From: Phaeoceros laevis
Taxonomy: Eukaryota; Anthocerotophyta; Anthocerotopsida; Notothyladales
Assembly: GCA_049999765.1 (NCBI GenBank)
Contig: JBNGIQ010007211.1
Coordinates: 1-54,480 of the forward strand
Reading direction: 5' to 3'
Length of the DNA stretch: 54,480 nucleotides
The notes below the pieces were generated by a model, which worked only from the letters and a program-made list of their open reading frames with translations, had not been told where the DNA came from and searched no databases. Both the position numbers and the translations under genes were made by a program. Numbering within the stretch: position 1 is the stretch's first letter; each line of letters starts with the position of its first letter. Positions 35,485-50,467 of the stretch are shown piece by piece.

Positions 35485-37244
35485 ATGGTTGACAATGAAA
35501 ACACGCAACTTGCAACACCAACTGGTTCGAAATCTCCAGCTCCTGAGCCGCGGAGAGGGTTACTTAGTAGGATATTCAGGTTGTTTTCAAGAAGGGCCAA
35601 CGATGATTTTGAGAAGAGGTTACAGAATCTGTCCAAAGAGGAAAGGACGGTCCATACTCGTATGAAGAGACGGACTCGGACCTGGGCTAAGCTAGCAAGA
35701 GGTCTGATTGTGTATTCCATAATTGTTGAGGTAAAACCTGCTTTGTGGTCGCCTGTAGTTGACTTGAGGCTTGTCAAATTGTTTCTGAGAATACAAGGTG
35801 GAGCTTTGTGAACCATAAATTCGGATAGCCTAAGCCACGTGTGGGGATTTCCACAGCTCTTCTTACTGGCTTTGTCCATCTGGACAACGAGGTCTCCAGA
35901 TTTGCCCTGGAAAACTCGTGGTATCAGGGTGCTGCCTACATTTGTGTTACCTGTGTTCGTTACTCTGGTGTATTCTGCGCTTGCAAGCTACTACAGAATG
36001 CGTAAGATTTTTCTGCTCCATTCTCCTTCAAGGATTTCTTTTTGAAGCTATCGCCTCACTGTTGCTCTAAGGATATGTACTCTGGCATATTTATGTCACG
36101 CTCGTTCGATTTTGCCTACCTCTGTGTTTGACTTTAGGTTTCCTGTCTTGCAGGTGAACGGAAGGATCAAAGTACCCTGGAGCGACTCCGAGCTGAGCGG
36201 CAGGCTAAAATAGATGAGTTGAAGGAGAAGACAAACTACTATGCCTTGCAACAACTGATTCAGGTGTGTGGCTTGAGCTTTTGTTGAGCACACTTTGTGA
36301 TATGAACCATCATGCTCCAGAGTACTTGATCCCCTCACTGATGGTAACTGAATCTTCAGCAATACGATTCTGACCCAGCAGCTAAACAAGCTGCAGCCAC
36401 GATATTGGCTTCAAAGATTGGTGTGGAGGCTGGTCTGAAACTAGCGTTTCAGCCTTCTGAAGAGGACAACGAATTAGACAGCAGTAAGTCACCTCGTTCA
36501 AGCAGAGGCCATGGATTGGAATCAACAGAACAATCTGTCCTGAGGAGAAGGCGAGGCAGAATTGATGAAACAGAGGTCACATCTGACAGGCCTAGTGCTG
36601 AAAGGCTTGCTAGAAGATATGGGGAAACCGCAGGCTACAGTGAAAGTCTTGGAGATGATGTTCTGGATGACAGAGAGATGCAGCGGAACAGAGATCGGGG
36701 GACTTCAGGAGGTTGGATTGCACGATTTGCAGCAATGCTTGTGGGTGAAGATCCAACTCAATGTTATGCACTTATCTGCAAGAATTGCCATATGCACAAT
36801 GGTAAGCTATCGTGCTTCATCGAACTGGTTCGTGCTGTGATACATTGATAAGTACTTGGCAAACCAGGTTGTACGTAACATGTATTTGTATTCCACTGAT
36901 GTTGTGGTATGTTGAACTGATGTGCTGTCTGGGTCTTCCTTGCTTCAGGGCTTGCGAAGAAGGAGGATTTTCCGTACATAACGTATCACTGCCCTCACTG
37001 TCATGCCTTGAATGGACCGAGTCCATCACAAGAGGCGGTGGCCCTCCTGGATGGACCTAGTCACCCGCAGGATGAAGCTTCTCCCGCCCCTCCAGCACCT
37101 CAACGGAAGAGCACGAGTCTGCAGTCTGGAGGTGCTACCTCTCAAGTTGTCGAAGACACAGCCACGAGCTTCGACTCACATCCTGCTAATGTCATTTCGG
37201 ATGCGACTGCTCACCGACGAGCACAGAAGAGTTTGGTTCAGTAG
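35485..37244 (+). CDS. LNP: Lunapark (ER three-way-junction protein)
   Basis: Endoplasmic-reticulum membrane protein that stabilises tubule three-way junctions and controls network shape. Five exons (35485-35730, 35857-36001, 36154-36263, 36360-36801, 36949-37244) join in phase to 412 aa. Layout: a basic N-terminus (RRGLLSRIFRLFSRRANDDF), a coiled helix, a first hydrophobic segment (LARGLIVYSIIVELFLLALS, formed across the first splice), a second one (VLPTFVLPVFVTLVYSALAS), a coiled coil (STLERLRAERQAKIDELKEK), then the lunapark zinc ribbon, seen as CYALICKNCHMHNG and, across an intron, YHCPHCHALNG (two CxxC pairs). The C-terminal tail is disordered and Pro/Ser-rich. Everything matches plant LNP1/LNP2. 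RID1 begins 414 bp downstream on the same strand. Confidence 0.95.
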
Positions 37245-37657
37245 ATGGAGAGACATTCCATACAAGTAGGAGCCCATGGAGAGTTCTCCTAGAATCCTTC
37301 GAAAAGGTGGTATCGGTCTAAAGTGGATGTGGAACGTTTGCCACCGCATCTGCAATGGGCACCGTCATGGATTCATGGTGCTGAGAGCGTAGATCTAGTT
37401 AGACTAGCTATTTCGTCCTCTGTCAAAACCATTTGACCCTTCCGTTTCGGAGTCGGATGAAAGTTTGGCGGGTAAATGTGCATGGCCTCGCCATTTCACA
37501 TTGAAGACTCTGTCCCCGTACTCTGTTGTAACTTGAGCTGAGAACGTATGTGCCCGAAGTCTCTAAAAAGCCCTAAGCCCTGCGAGTTGCTACAAGGTGT
37601 TAATCGACGGTTGAACGCAGAGTTCTTCTCCTTCCGTGAGGTTTGATGTAGTATGCG
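37245..37657. other. Lunapark 3' region and RID1 promoter
   Basis: Four hundred and thirteen bases between head-to-tail genes, too short to hold another gene, and no specific elements recognised. The RID1 ATG (37658) is preceded by an out-of-frame ATG at 37653. Confidence 0.5.
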
Positions 37658-41539
<3,882 letters not shown>

Positions 41540-42961
41540 AGAGAAGTGCGGCAGGTTCTTCCTCGCACTCATGCTTACCGCTAGACAGCGTTGAAAGCGA
41601 AAACATGTCCAGACGTGTAGGCAGTTGCTGCTGTCTGTCCCCACGATGGGAAGCCGTGCAGGGTGCGGCACTACAGCACCCTGGTGAGAAGGAACTTAGT
41701 TCGGTGCTTCTACGGGCCGCAGCCGCGAAAACTACGTGCAGTCTGATGCACACCCTCTCACAACAGTCACTAAAAATACGACCTCCGTCAGTCAGTCGAG
41801 AACTTATACCGTTGAAACTTGGAACTCTCGACTCTAATAAGTTGACTCTCAGGACATCCCCTATGAGTTAGGATCCGTCCTGAGTACAGTAACTGTAGTA
41901 GCGATGCATGTCAGGAATCAGCTCCGAGACTGCAGCCTATGGAGTGCCACCTGTTCGGCGGCCAAAGGGACACCCCTGCTGCTGCTCTAGAGCTCTGAAA
42001 GTGGACCGCCGTACCACGCGTCGGGCTTAGTTTCCTTCCAGGCAGCCGCCACTTTGGAGATTGGATGTCGTTGTACGGCCTTTCGTCTGCTGACCGTAAT
42101 CTGGAATTGCTCTAGGCAGCGGGATAACCAAGAGGGCCGGGAATGCATGATCCTGTGAGTAGAATTTCTCAGCTTTGTGTCTCTCACCTGCCACTCTAGG
42201 AAAGGGATGAGATTGTGAGCAAGTGGTCCAGCCTTGCTTCTTCCGAGACGATTGAGACCGACTCGTCAAACGGGCTTCAGAAGCAGGAAACGAAAAGGAC
42301 TAGCAGCCTGTTGAGCTGAGCTGGACCTGGTACAGCGGAGTGCAGTGTGACGTCTGATATCCGATCGCTGTTCATTTTGACCGGAACCATCCCTTATAAG
42401 ATGATGAGAATTGCGTAGCCTGGATCTCCGCCGAAGGGTAAACCACCATTTCACTGGACGGGGCATGGAGAAGAGGAGGTGCTTTTGTGAAGAGGTGAAG
42501 CGCGTGCTCTGTCAGGCCATATTCCGACGAGTCGTTTCCTGAGATTTGGTTGAAATTCATCTCTGACGGTTGCTTGTTGTTACCTATTATTATGGCCGGT
42601 CTGCCGAAGAAGTTCACGAGCAGTCGGGAGGTTGCATACCATGCGATCATTGACCTAACAAAGATGTGGTGCTGTGCACGGAGTCAGCATCGGCATTACT
42701 AAGAGGAGGTTTGATGTTGCGGAATTCATGTTGAGCTGTTTCCTGAAGTGACACTCTAATGTGCTTAATTCGAAGCAGTGATACTGCGGATGACGAGTAG
42801 CCAGGAAGCTGATGCGGTCCCTCTGGTAGGATTGTTTGGTCACAGGACAAAGGCCTTGAGACCGATGTGCCATTTTGCAGAAAGTGGTGCTGTCAAGACG
42901 TCGGATGCAAAGGAGCTCTCTTCTGCAGTACTTGGTTTCGTCTTGTTTCTAAATCGGTTCC
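41540..42961. other. Spacer between RID1 and the SEC14 gene
   Basis: About 1.4 kb with no recognised gene on either strand. It should include the RID1 3' untranslated region and the SEC14-nodulin promoter. Short open frames show no family motif, and no repeat stood out. Confidence 0.45.
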
Positions 42962-45900
42962 ATGGTGAAAGAGGATTCACAGAGAGGTAGAGATGTTGCA
43001 AAGACAGGAAGTGCCCATGGAGGACACAGAAGTACAGATGAAGAGAAAAAGGGGAAAACTGGGATGGGGACACTACGGGCTGCTCTTTTCGCCTCAAGGA
43101 TAAAGCGTCTTAGGAGGAAGAGGAAGTCAAAGAGTGATGAAAAGTCGCTATCAATTGAGGACTACCGAGATGAGAAGGATCACCACGCTGTTGCTGAGTT
43201 TCGTGAGGTTCTACATGGTAGCAAATTGCTGCCGCCAGAGCATGACGAATATCATACTCTGCTCCGGTGCGTGACTACTTTGACACGTTTGTCTATGCCG
43301 CTGGTTGGGGAGTTTGACAGTTTGAGGACACGATCAGAGGTTTTGTATTGGTTCAGAAGCAGACAGAGTAGGTTTGCAGACCTCTAACATAGCCATCACA
43401 TGCAAATACTCAAACTTTCATACTGCAGATTTCTTCGGGCTCGAAAATATGATGTGGAGAAGGCTAAGCAGATGTGGCAAGACACGCTTCGCTGGAGAAA
43501 AGAAAATGCAATTGATACTATAGAAGAGGTACAGGGTACTCCGCAACTCCGCTGATCAAGACAGTTCAGTGGTTCATGCCAGGTTGACTGGCGCCTAATA
43601 TGCACAGGATGAAGGACTGGTTTCTAATTCGCTAAGCATGGATGACTGCAGGATTTTTGTTTTGATGAAATTCAGGAGGTGAAGAAATACTATCCTCAAG
43701 GTCATCATGGAGTTGACAAGGAGGGGAGGCCGGTGTACATAGAGCTGATTGGACGAGCTCAACCAAGTAAATTAATGGAGATAACTACTCTCGACCGATA
43801 CGTAAAGTACCATATTGTAGAGTTTGAGAAGACCTTAAAGAAAAAATTTCCAGCGTGTACAGTAGCAGCACAGCGCCACATAAGTTCAACTACAACAATA
43901 TTGGATGTAGATGGTGTTGTAAGTTTCAATCCGTGAAGCTATGGGATGTGTTTGTGGTTTTTTGAGATGAAATAGAATAGCGCAACAAGCAGCTGCACTT
44001 TGAAGGGATATGTCCCCTACCATGGTCAGCGCAAGCACAAGTTGTCTGGATGGATCGCAGTTCAGAAGGTTCTCAGAGTGAGCTGTATGTGTGTGCCGTC
44101 AGGGTTTCAAGAACTTCAGTAAGACTGCACGAGAATTGATCATCAGCATACAGAAGGTTGATGGTGACAACTATCCAGAGGTAATCATGACAAGGATTGT
44201 GACATTTGCTGTGGCTGGAAGAAGTTGAATCACACCTTGACGCACGTCAGTTTTCAGACTTTGCACAGACTCTTTATCATCAATGCTGGATCTGGGTTCA
44301 AGACACTCTGGTATACAGTGAAGCAATTTGTCGATCCTGTCACGGTAAAGAAAATCCAGGTACGCTGGAGGAGAACCTCCTCATGCTCTTCATATCTTTT
44401 GGTACTGAAGGAAACTGACGATTTTTTGTGGATGGTAGGTCCTGGGAAACAAATACCAGGATAAGCTCTTGGACATTATTGATGCCAGGTGTAGACCACA
44501 CACAAAACCGACTATCACCATGCATTTCATTTGTGCGAGGTTTTTTGCTCGGATTTGTGGATAAAGAGGACCTTTGATTTGGTTGCTTTGCAGTGAGCTG
44601 CCAGAATTTTTTGGTGGCACTTGCACTTGCTCTGACAACGGGGGTTGCCTGATGTCGGATAAAGGGCCTTGGAATGATCCAGAAATCATGAAGGTACTCC
44701 TTGTCACGGGTGTTTTTTGTTAGATAGCTTACAGGGCCTGTCATATCTCAGAAGTGTGTCTTGGTAATCTGCAACTTTACTTGCAGGCAGTGAAAGAAGG
44801 GAAAGACCGAAATGCCACGCATGTGGTGCTGCGATCTATGGAGAATGGTTATGTACGGGAACATGTAAGCAGTATTCCTCGTCTCTCTGTTTAGTTTTCA
44901 TGCTGTTCTTGTCTAGTGTGATCCCTTCGAAGAAAGGTACTTTTAACGGAATGATGGCTAAACCTAAGTTCATTTGTTTCAGAGTCTTAATTCCGGCACT
45001 CCTCGAGCAGCTGCTACAGACGACTCAGTTCAAAGCACAGACATGTCAGAGTCTTCAAGCCTCCATCCAACTACCGAGGTGGGCTTTTCTTAGTACTTGT
45101 TATGAAAGGCAGTGCAGGTACTTCATGGTTTGACGTTTTTTCTGATTCAGGTGAACTCTTCAAAGCCAGGTGAGATGAATTTTGTCGACAAGAAGATTGA
45201 TAGTAGCCATGAGGTTACTTTCAAGAAAACACCGCAGTCAGAAGGTGGGTTGCCCTGTGTACACTACCTGCTTGACGCTAATCAGTTTGAAACAGGCACT
45301 AATTTTGGAGGTGATGGGAAACGATGTAATGGTGACTTGGTGCATGAAGCTGGTGACTTACATTTGGTGCATAACAGATGAGGCATCTGCAAAGGATCAA
45401 AATGAGGGAAGCCTGAAAAGAGTCACAACACTTTGGACTCGCATCTGCAGCTTCTTTCTACTCGTACTTCTGCTACCGGTTCGCCTGGTTCGTGCAATTG
45501 GAATTGCTTTGAGAGAGCCTGGGGAATATTTTTCATCAGCAGATGCAATGCATTCTGCTTTGAAAAGAGTCGAGTTTTTGGAAAGAGAACTTGGCAGATT
45601 GTGTAGCGTGCACGAGACCCTGTCTTTGAAAGTGAAGGACCTGCAGTCGGATGCTGCTCATGTGCTACAACTTGATGCTGAGGTTTCGGAGACTAAAAGG
45701 GTAATGCTTCATACTGGCGTTCTAGTCGAGGAGCATAACTTGTTGAAAAAGGACTAATCTGTAGCTTGTGGGCTGCACAGTGCTTGCATGCTGCTGTCTC
45801 CAAGCAGGAAGAATTGGATACAGTTCTGGAGACAATGAGAAATGGGAATCGAAAGGTAGGCCTGAAAACCATTTATGATTTTGGCCGCCCATGCGTTCCC

Positions 45901-45994
45901 ACGAGTTGCCCTTAGTGTCCTGAATTCTCGCTGCCACATGGCTGGGTGATGGACAGCTAGTGTTTGTGCGCAGAACTTTTCCTGCTGGGGCTGA
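42962..45994 (+). CDS. SEC14-nodulin phosphatidylinositol transfer protein (SFH family)
   Basis: Phosphatidylinositol/phosphatidylcholine transfer protein of the plant SEC14-like SFH type, which promotes phosphoinositide signalling in polar membrane growth. Thirteen exons (42962-43266, 43429-43528, 43652-43918, 44103-44180, 44258-44359, 44439-44488, 44594-44693, 44787-44864, 44983-45078, 45151-45244, 45378-45700, 45781-45855, 45974-45994) give 562 aa in consistent phase. Order: a basic N-terminus, the CRAL-TRIO N domain ([19 protein letters not shown]), the SEC14 lipid pocket ([62 protein letters not shown]), a linker, and a nodulin-like tail with a hydrophobic stretch ([20 protein letters not shown]), a coiled coil and the terminus KNFSCWG. 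The last small exon is the least certain. Confidence 0.93.
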
Positions 45995-47478
45995 TAGAGT
46001 TGCTTTCACGACCGTAATGGAGTGGATTAAAGGGGTTGGTTTGTAGTTCAGCCGACAAGTTGAGCCATAAGAGCGTAACTGGCTTGTCTCATCAATTGGG
46101 AGACATTAAGTTCAGTAAGCTCCTTTGTTCTAAGTGTTGGGTGAATATCCCAAGTTTTCTGGCAAGGCAATTGCAAAGGCGGTTGATATAAATAGATAAC
46201 ACCCGAGGTGACGGACAATGTGCAGGGCTGGCACCAGCTGGTCCACCATCTCCTCCTATTGCACGACGAACAAGTCTGTGTAGGGACCACCTCATGTGAA
46301 GAGGCAGCTACAGTACTCTTTAACTATGGGCAGTTCATGGTGTCTCGCTCTCAACAATGATGTGTGGCGGTTTGCTCGGCCACAGAGACTGATACATGTA
46401 TGTGCCTGTATGTGCATGCCGGAATAGCACTGCATGCAGCGCCGAGCCTGCAGAGTCCCAAATATTCGGGTACCCAGACGGAGAGCTGTAGGAGTCTTTT
46501 CAAGCTGTCTGGCACCTCTGTGGATTTGGTGCTTGATAGATGTCACTCAAGCCAGGGGGCTCCAGCTGTACCCCCAAGGGGGAAAGCTAGCGGGAAGAAG
46601 GCTGGATTTGGACTGGAGCCATACATGCAGACTGTAGTGCAGCTGCCAAGCTTTGGCGAATCAGCCACCGAATCAGGAGAGCTGAAAGGCACACCTCAAC
46701 AGCATCAAGATGACAGCATATACTATGCAACCATCTATCTACAGCCAGTAATCGAAATTCATATGCTCTGGTAACACTACTATGGACTCTGGACTAAGGG
46801 CTCATAACATTGAAAGCGACTTCTGTTCTGAGCAGTAAAATCGCCATCGTACTTTATGAGGCCTGACTGGAGATGGTGAGTTGTGGTTGCAGTAACTCTG
46901 CTCTGGCTCGTGCCTTTCATAAGGCTGACATGCGGGATCCTTGTGCTTGTCACCAAGCGGGCGCCTCACCCTTCATTTTACCTTGTAGGAGCCGGAAGGC
47001 AGCCAGCCAGACGGCCAGCCAGACGCACACAGAGTGACATGCGGGCCAGTTAGGCAATGCGCTTTTGCCTGGGTCGAGCCTGCTCGTCCACGAGTGGATG
47101 GGATTGCCTTTGGGGCCCATGAACAAGAGAGGAAGGGGCAGGTCGGGGATTTTGTGATCTCGACATCCCTGGTTAGCGCATCCCCGTCAACCGCTTCTTA
47201 GCCGCATCTAGGAGACACGTCTCGGAGTCAAACTAGACTACTGTATCGCCTATGGGCACATCCCTTGCGGCGCCGAAACAGTTAGACTATCCCACTGCTC
47301 CGTTTGTCTTATGGCTGCTTTCACCGTCTCAGGAAAGGAAAAAGGAGTGACGCAAGTCACGCAACTCTCTAGGGAGCATTGCCCTGAGGCAAAAGAAGGG
47401 TGAAAGGTGCCAAAGGAACGTCAACACCTAGGGAGACGAGAAGCTTCGCTTTGGACTTGGTGTGACGCCAGCCAAGCC
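45995..47478. other. Spacer between SEC14-nodulin gene and NDB1
   Basis: About 1.5 kb. A plus-strand frame at roughly 46490-46774 reads a Gly/Pro/Ser-rich peptide (e.g. KASGKKAGFGLEP, QLPSFGESATESGELKG) without recognised family or splice partner. It may be chance. The stretch 46980-47040 contains small agccag-type repeats. No other structure was recognised. Confidence 0.4.
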
Positions 47479-50467
47479 ATGGGCCCTGCTTGGATTGCTC
47501 GCGTTGGAATTGGGATGAGGAGCCAAATCCGTTGCTACCGTGCAACTTCAGCAAACGCCAGGGGTGGGGCTTTGCTGCAACGCACATCGGCTCCGGAAGG
47601 AGGCAGCCGTGCGAGAGGACCGTCCCGCAAAAGCCCGTTTCCCTGGCTCGTGGCCGTCGCAGCGAGGTGGGACACCTCGTGCACTCGTGGCACCTAGGTG
47701 ACTGCTGGCTTAGACTGGTGTCGATGTATGAATGAGGAAACACGCTTTCTTGCTGGCACCCACAATGGAACATGCTCTCATCTCATGGATTGTAGCAACT
47801 CATGTTACAGCTTGCAGACTTGCTGGTTTTCTCCACAAGTCCTAGAACATGAACAGCTGTTTGTGACAGGTTTCATGCTATAGCGCTTTTGGCATCTCCC
47901 AAAGGAACAAGGAGCTGGACCTACCCATCTTGTTTCATATTCGATAAAACACCGACAATTGGTTTTTCTTGGCAGTGGATGTCTTGGTGGATACCTTGTG
48001 CTAGCGGATGCCAGTCCTAATGAGCTTCATAACAAGAACCCCATCAACAAACAGAAAATTGTTGTGCTGGGAACTGGGTGGGGTGGCATCGGCCTCTTGA
48101 AAGAGCTTGACACAAGTCTCTATGATGTTTATGTGATCTCACCTCGTAATTATTTTGTTTTCACCCCTTTACTACCAAGTGTTACGGCAGGCACTGTAGA
48201 AGCGCGGAGCATTGTAGAACCTATCCGCAAGCTCCTACTCAACGTAAGCTATTGCTCATGTGAACTGAGTCCGGGCCAGTTTGTTTGATCGATTTGCTTA
48301 TCCTACCTTCCGTGTTGCAGACGGACAAGAAGGCATCTTTCATTGAAGCAAGGTGCTTCAAGATAGACCCTGTGCACAAAAAGGTCCATTGCAGAGATAT
48401 CTCTGCAATCCAAGTTGCAGGACGAGAGGATTTTGTGGTGGATTATGATTACCTAATCGTTGCTGTTGGTGCGCAACCAAATACATTTGGAACGCCAGGC
48501 GTTCTAGAGTATTGCCACTTTTTGAAGGTAAAGGTCACTCATATAAGTTCCATAGGGTCTACTATGTTTGTGCATTGATCTTCCTCAAGTTAAGGACTCT
48601 GTAAGCTGATTATTTGATATATCATTCGACTTGTGCACAGGAAGTAGAGCATGCTAAGAGGATTCGTGAAACCATTTTAGACTGCTTTGAAACTGCTAGT
48701 TTGCCACACCTTTCAAAGGAGGAGAAGTCAAAGTTGTTGCATTTTGTTATTGTGGGAGGCGGACCTACAGGTGTTGAGTTTGCAGCGGAGTTAAATGACT
48801 TAATACAAGATGATTTGCTAACACTTTATCCAACCTTGTTAAACTTTGTAAAAATCACAGTCCTTCAATCAGCTGATCACATTCTAAACACGTAAGTACC
48901 AAAGAAAGTAGGATTCTCTTTTAAATGCAAAGTTCTTCGTGTGTACATATGAACTTCAAATCACTCTTGTATGCACATCATAGGTTTGACGAGCGCATAA
49001 GCAAGTTTGCTGAACAGAAGTTTCAAAGGGACGGAGTTGATGTACGGCTTGGTTGCCGAGTTCTTGGAATTGGTGAGAAAGAAATCAATTTTAAGGACAA
49101 GACAACAGGGAAAGATATGAAAATTCCATACGGTATGGTGGTTTGGTCTACTGGGATAGGAACTCGACCTGTTGTTGCTGACTTCATGGAACAAATTGGT
49201 CAGGTGTGCATCCAAATAAAATACAACCAATTTTCTCATGATTATATGTCAAATTGCCCCATAACAAATGAAAATTTAAAAGAACCTATCAATTTTTATG
49301 ACTTATGTAGCACAAACATACTTGCAGTCTGATAGACGAGCTTTAGCAACTGACGAATGGCTACGTGTAAAAGGATGTGAAGGAGTGTTTGGCATTGGAG
49401 ATTGTGCAACCATAGAACAAAGAAGGATTACAGTATGACAAAAATGACATTGTTTTTTGTTCTTCAATAGTTTGTATTTGTTGCAAGTTGATTATGGTTT
49501 TGCACTAAATACTGGTGAATTTTCAAACATTTACAGGAAGATATTTCATACTTATTTAAGCTAGCGGATAAAGATAAATCGGGAACACTCAGTCTCCAAG
49601 AATTTACGGATGTTGTGGATGAAATTAGAGGAAGATATCCTCAAATTGACATTTACCTTCAACGCCGACAAATTCAAAATATCACTAGCCTATTAGAGAA
49701 TGTGAACCGAACTGAGAGTGTACAACTAGACATTGAACAATTCAAGAAAGCCATAAGTCATGTCGACACACAGATGAAAGCCCTTCCCGCTACTGCTCAG
49801 GTGTTTCCGAGTTAATTTGACCTATTGAATTCATGGTCTTGTGGGTTGCTTTGATCCATCTTTTAGATCTTTCCACTCATAATGTTTTTTCGATGGTAGA
49901 TAGGTCGCTTCGCAACAAGGTGCATATCTTGCAAACTGCTTTAACCAAATGGCCAAAGCTGGTGAAGTACCTGTTGGTCCCATGCGCATACGAGGATCAG
50001 GCCGACACCGGTTTCAACCATTCCAGTAATTTCTTTGTTTCAACCATTCCAGTAATTTCTTTGCTACAATCACTCTGTAGTATGATGAGTAATGTTGCTT
50101 ATCACATTCCAGTGAATTGCCTTGATTTTTTAGGTACAAGCATTTTGGACAATTTGCTCCTCTAGGAGGCGAGCAAGCTGCCGTGGAGCTTCCCGGGGAC
50201 TGGGTTTCAATTGGTCATAGCACTCAATGGCTTTGGTATTCAGTATATGCAAGGTACTTTTTCATATTGCTTTGCTTTGAGTTTTGCACAACTAGATACT
50301 GACCACCTATATCCTTTGTCTTGAAGTGTAATAAGGGTATATAACCTAACTTATAAATGTTCCCATATATTCTGATCAGTAAGCAAGTTAGCTGGCGGAC
50401 AAGAGCTTTGGTGATCTTTGATTGGACCAAAAAGCTAGTTTTTGGTAGGGATTCTAGTAGGATGTAA
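47479..50467 (+). CDS. NDB1: External mitochondrial type II NAD(P)H dehydrogenase with EF-hand (NDB1-like)
   Basis: Rotenone-insensitive flavoprotein on the outer face of the inner mitochondrial membrane that passes electrons from cytosolic NAD(P)H to ubiquinone without proton pumping. Ten exons were traced: 47479-47666, 47976-48243, 48321-48527, 48641-48891, 48984-49203, 49328-49432, 49537-49800, 49904-50025, 50134-50253, 50380-50467. Exon 1 is an Arg-rich presequence plus the membrane-proximal WLVAVAASGCLGGYL. The FAD fold is VVLGTGWGGIGLLKEL, the NAD(P) fold FVIVGGGPTGVEFAAEL. The second strand ends VLQSADHIL with Gln where NADH-type enzymes have an acidic residue, as in NADPH-linked NDB1. 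An EF-hand (DKDKSGTLSLQEF) sits in the inserted domain, implying calcium control. The C-terminus YASKQVSWRTRALV..FGRDSSR is typical. A 26-bp duplication overlies the donor of exon 8. Confidence 0.94.
50012..50063 (+). repeat. Perfect 26-bp tandem duplication across an exon-intron boundary
   Basis: tttcaaccattccagtaatt plus tctttg occurs at 50012-50037 and again, identical, at 50038-50063. Each copy contains the exon end TTTCAACCATTCCA and the donor gtaatt. Only the first donor (50026) keeps the NDB1 frame into the next exon (QYKHFGQFAPLGG). Using the second adds 26 nt including an in-frame TAA. Confidence 0.97.
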
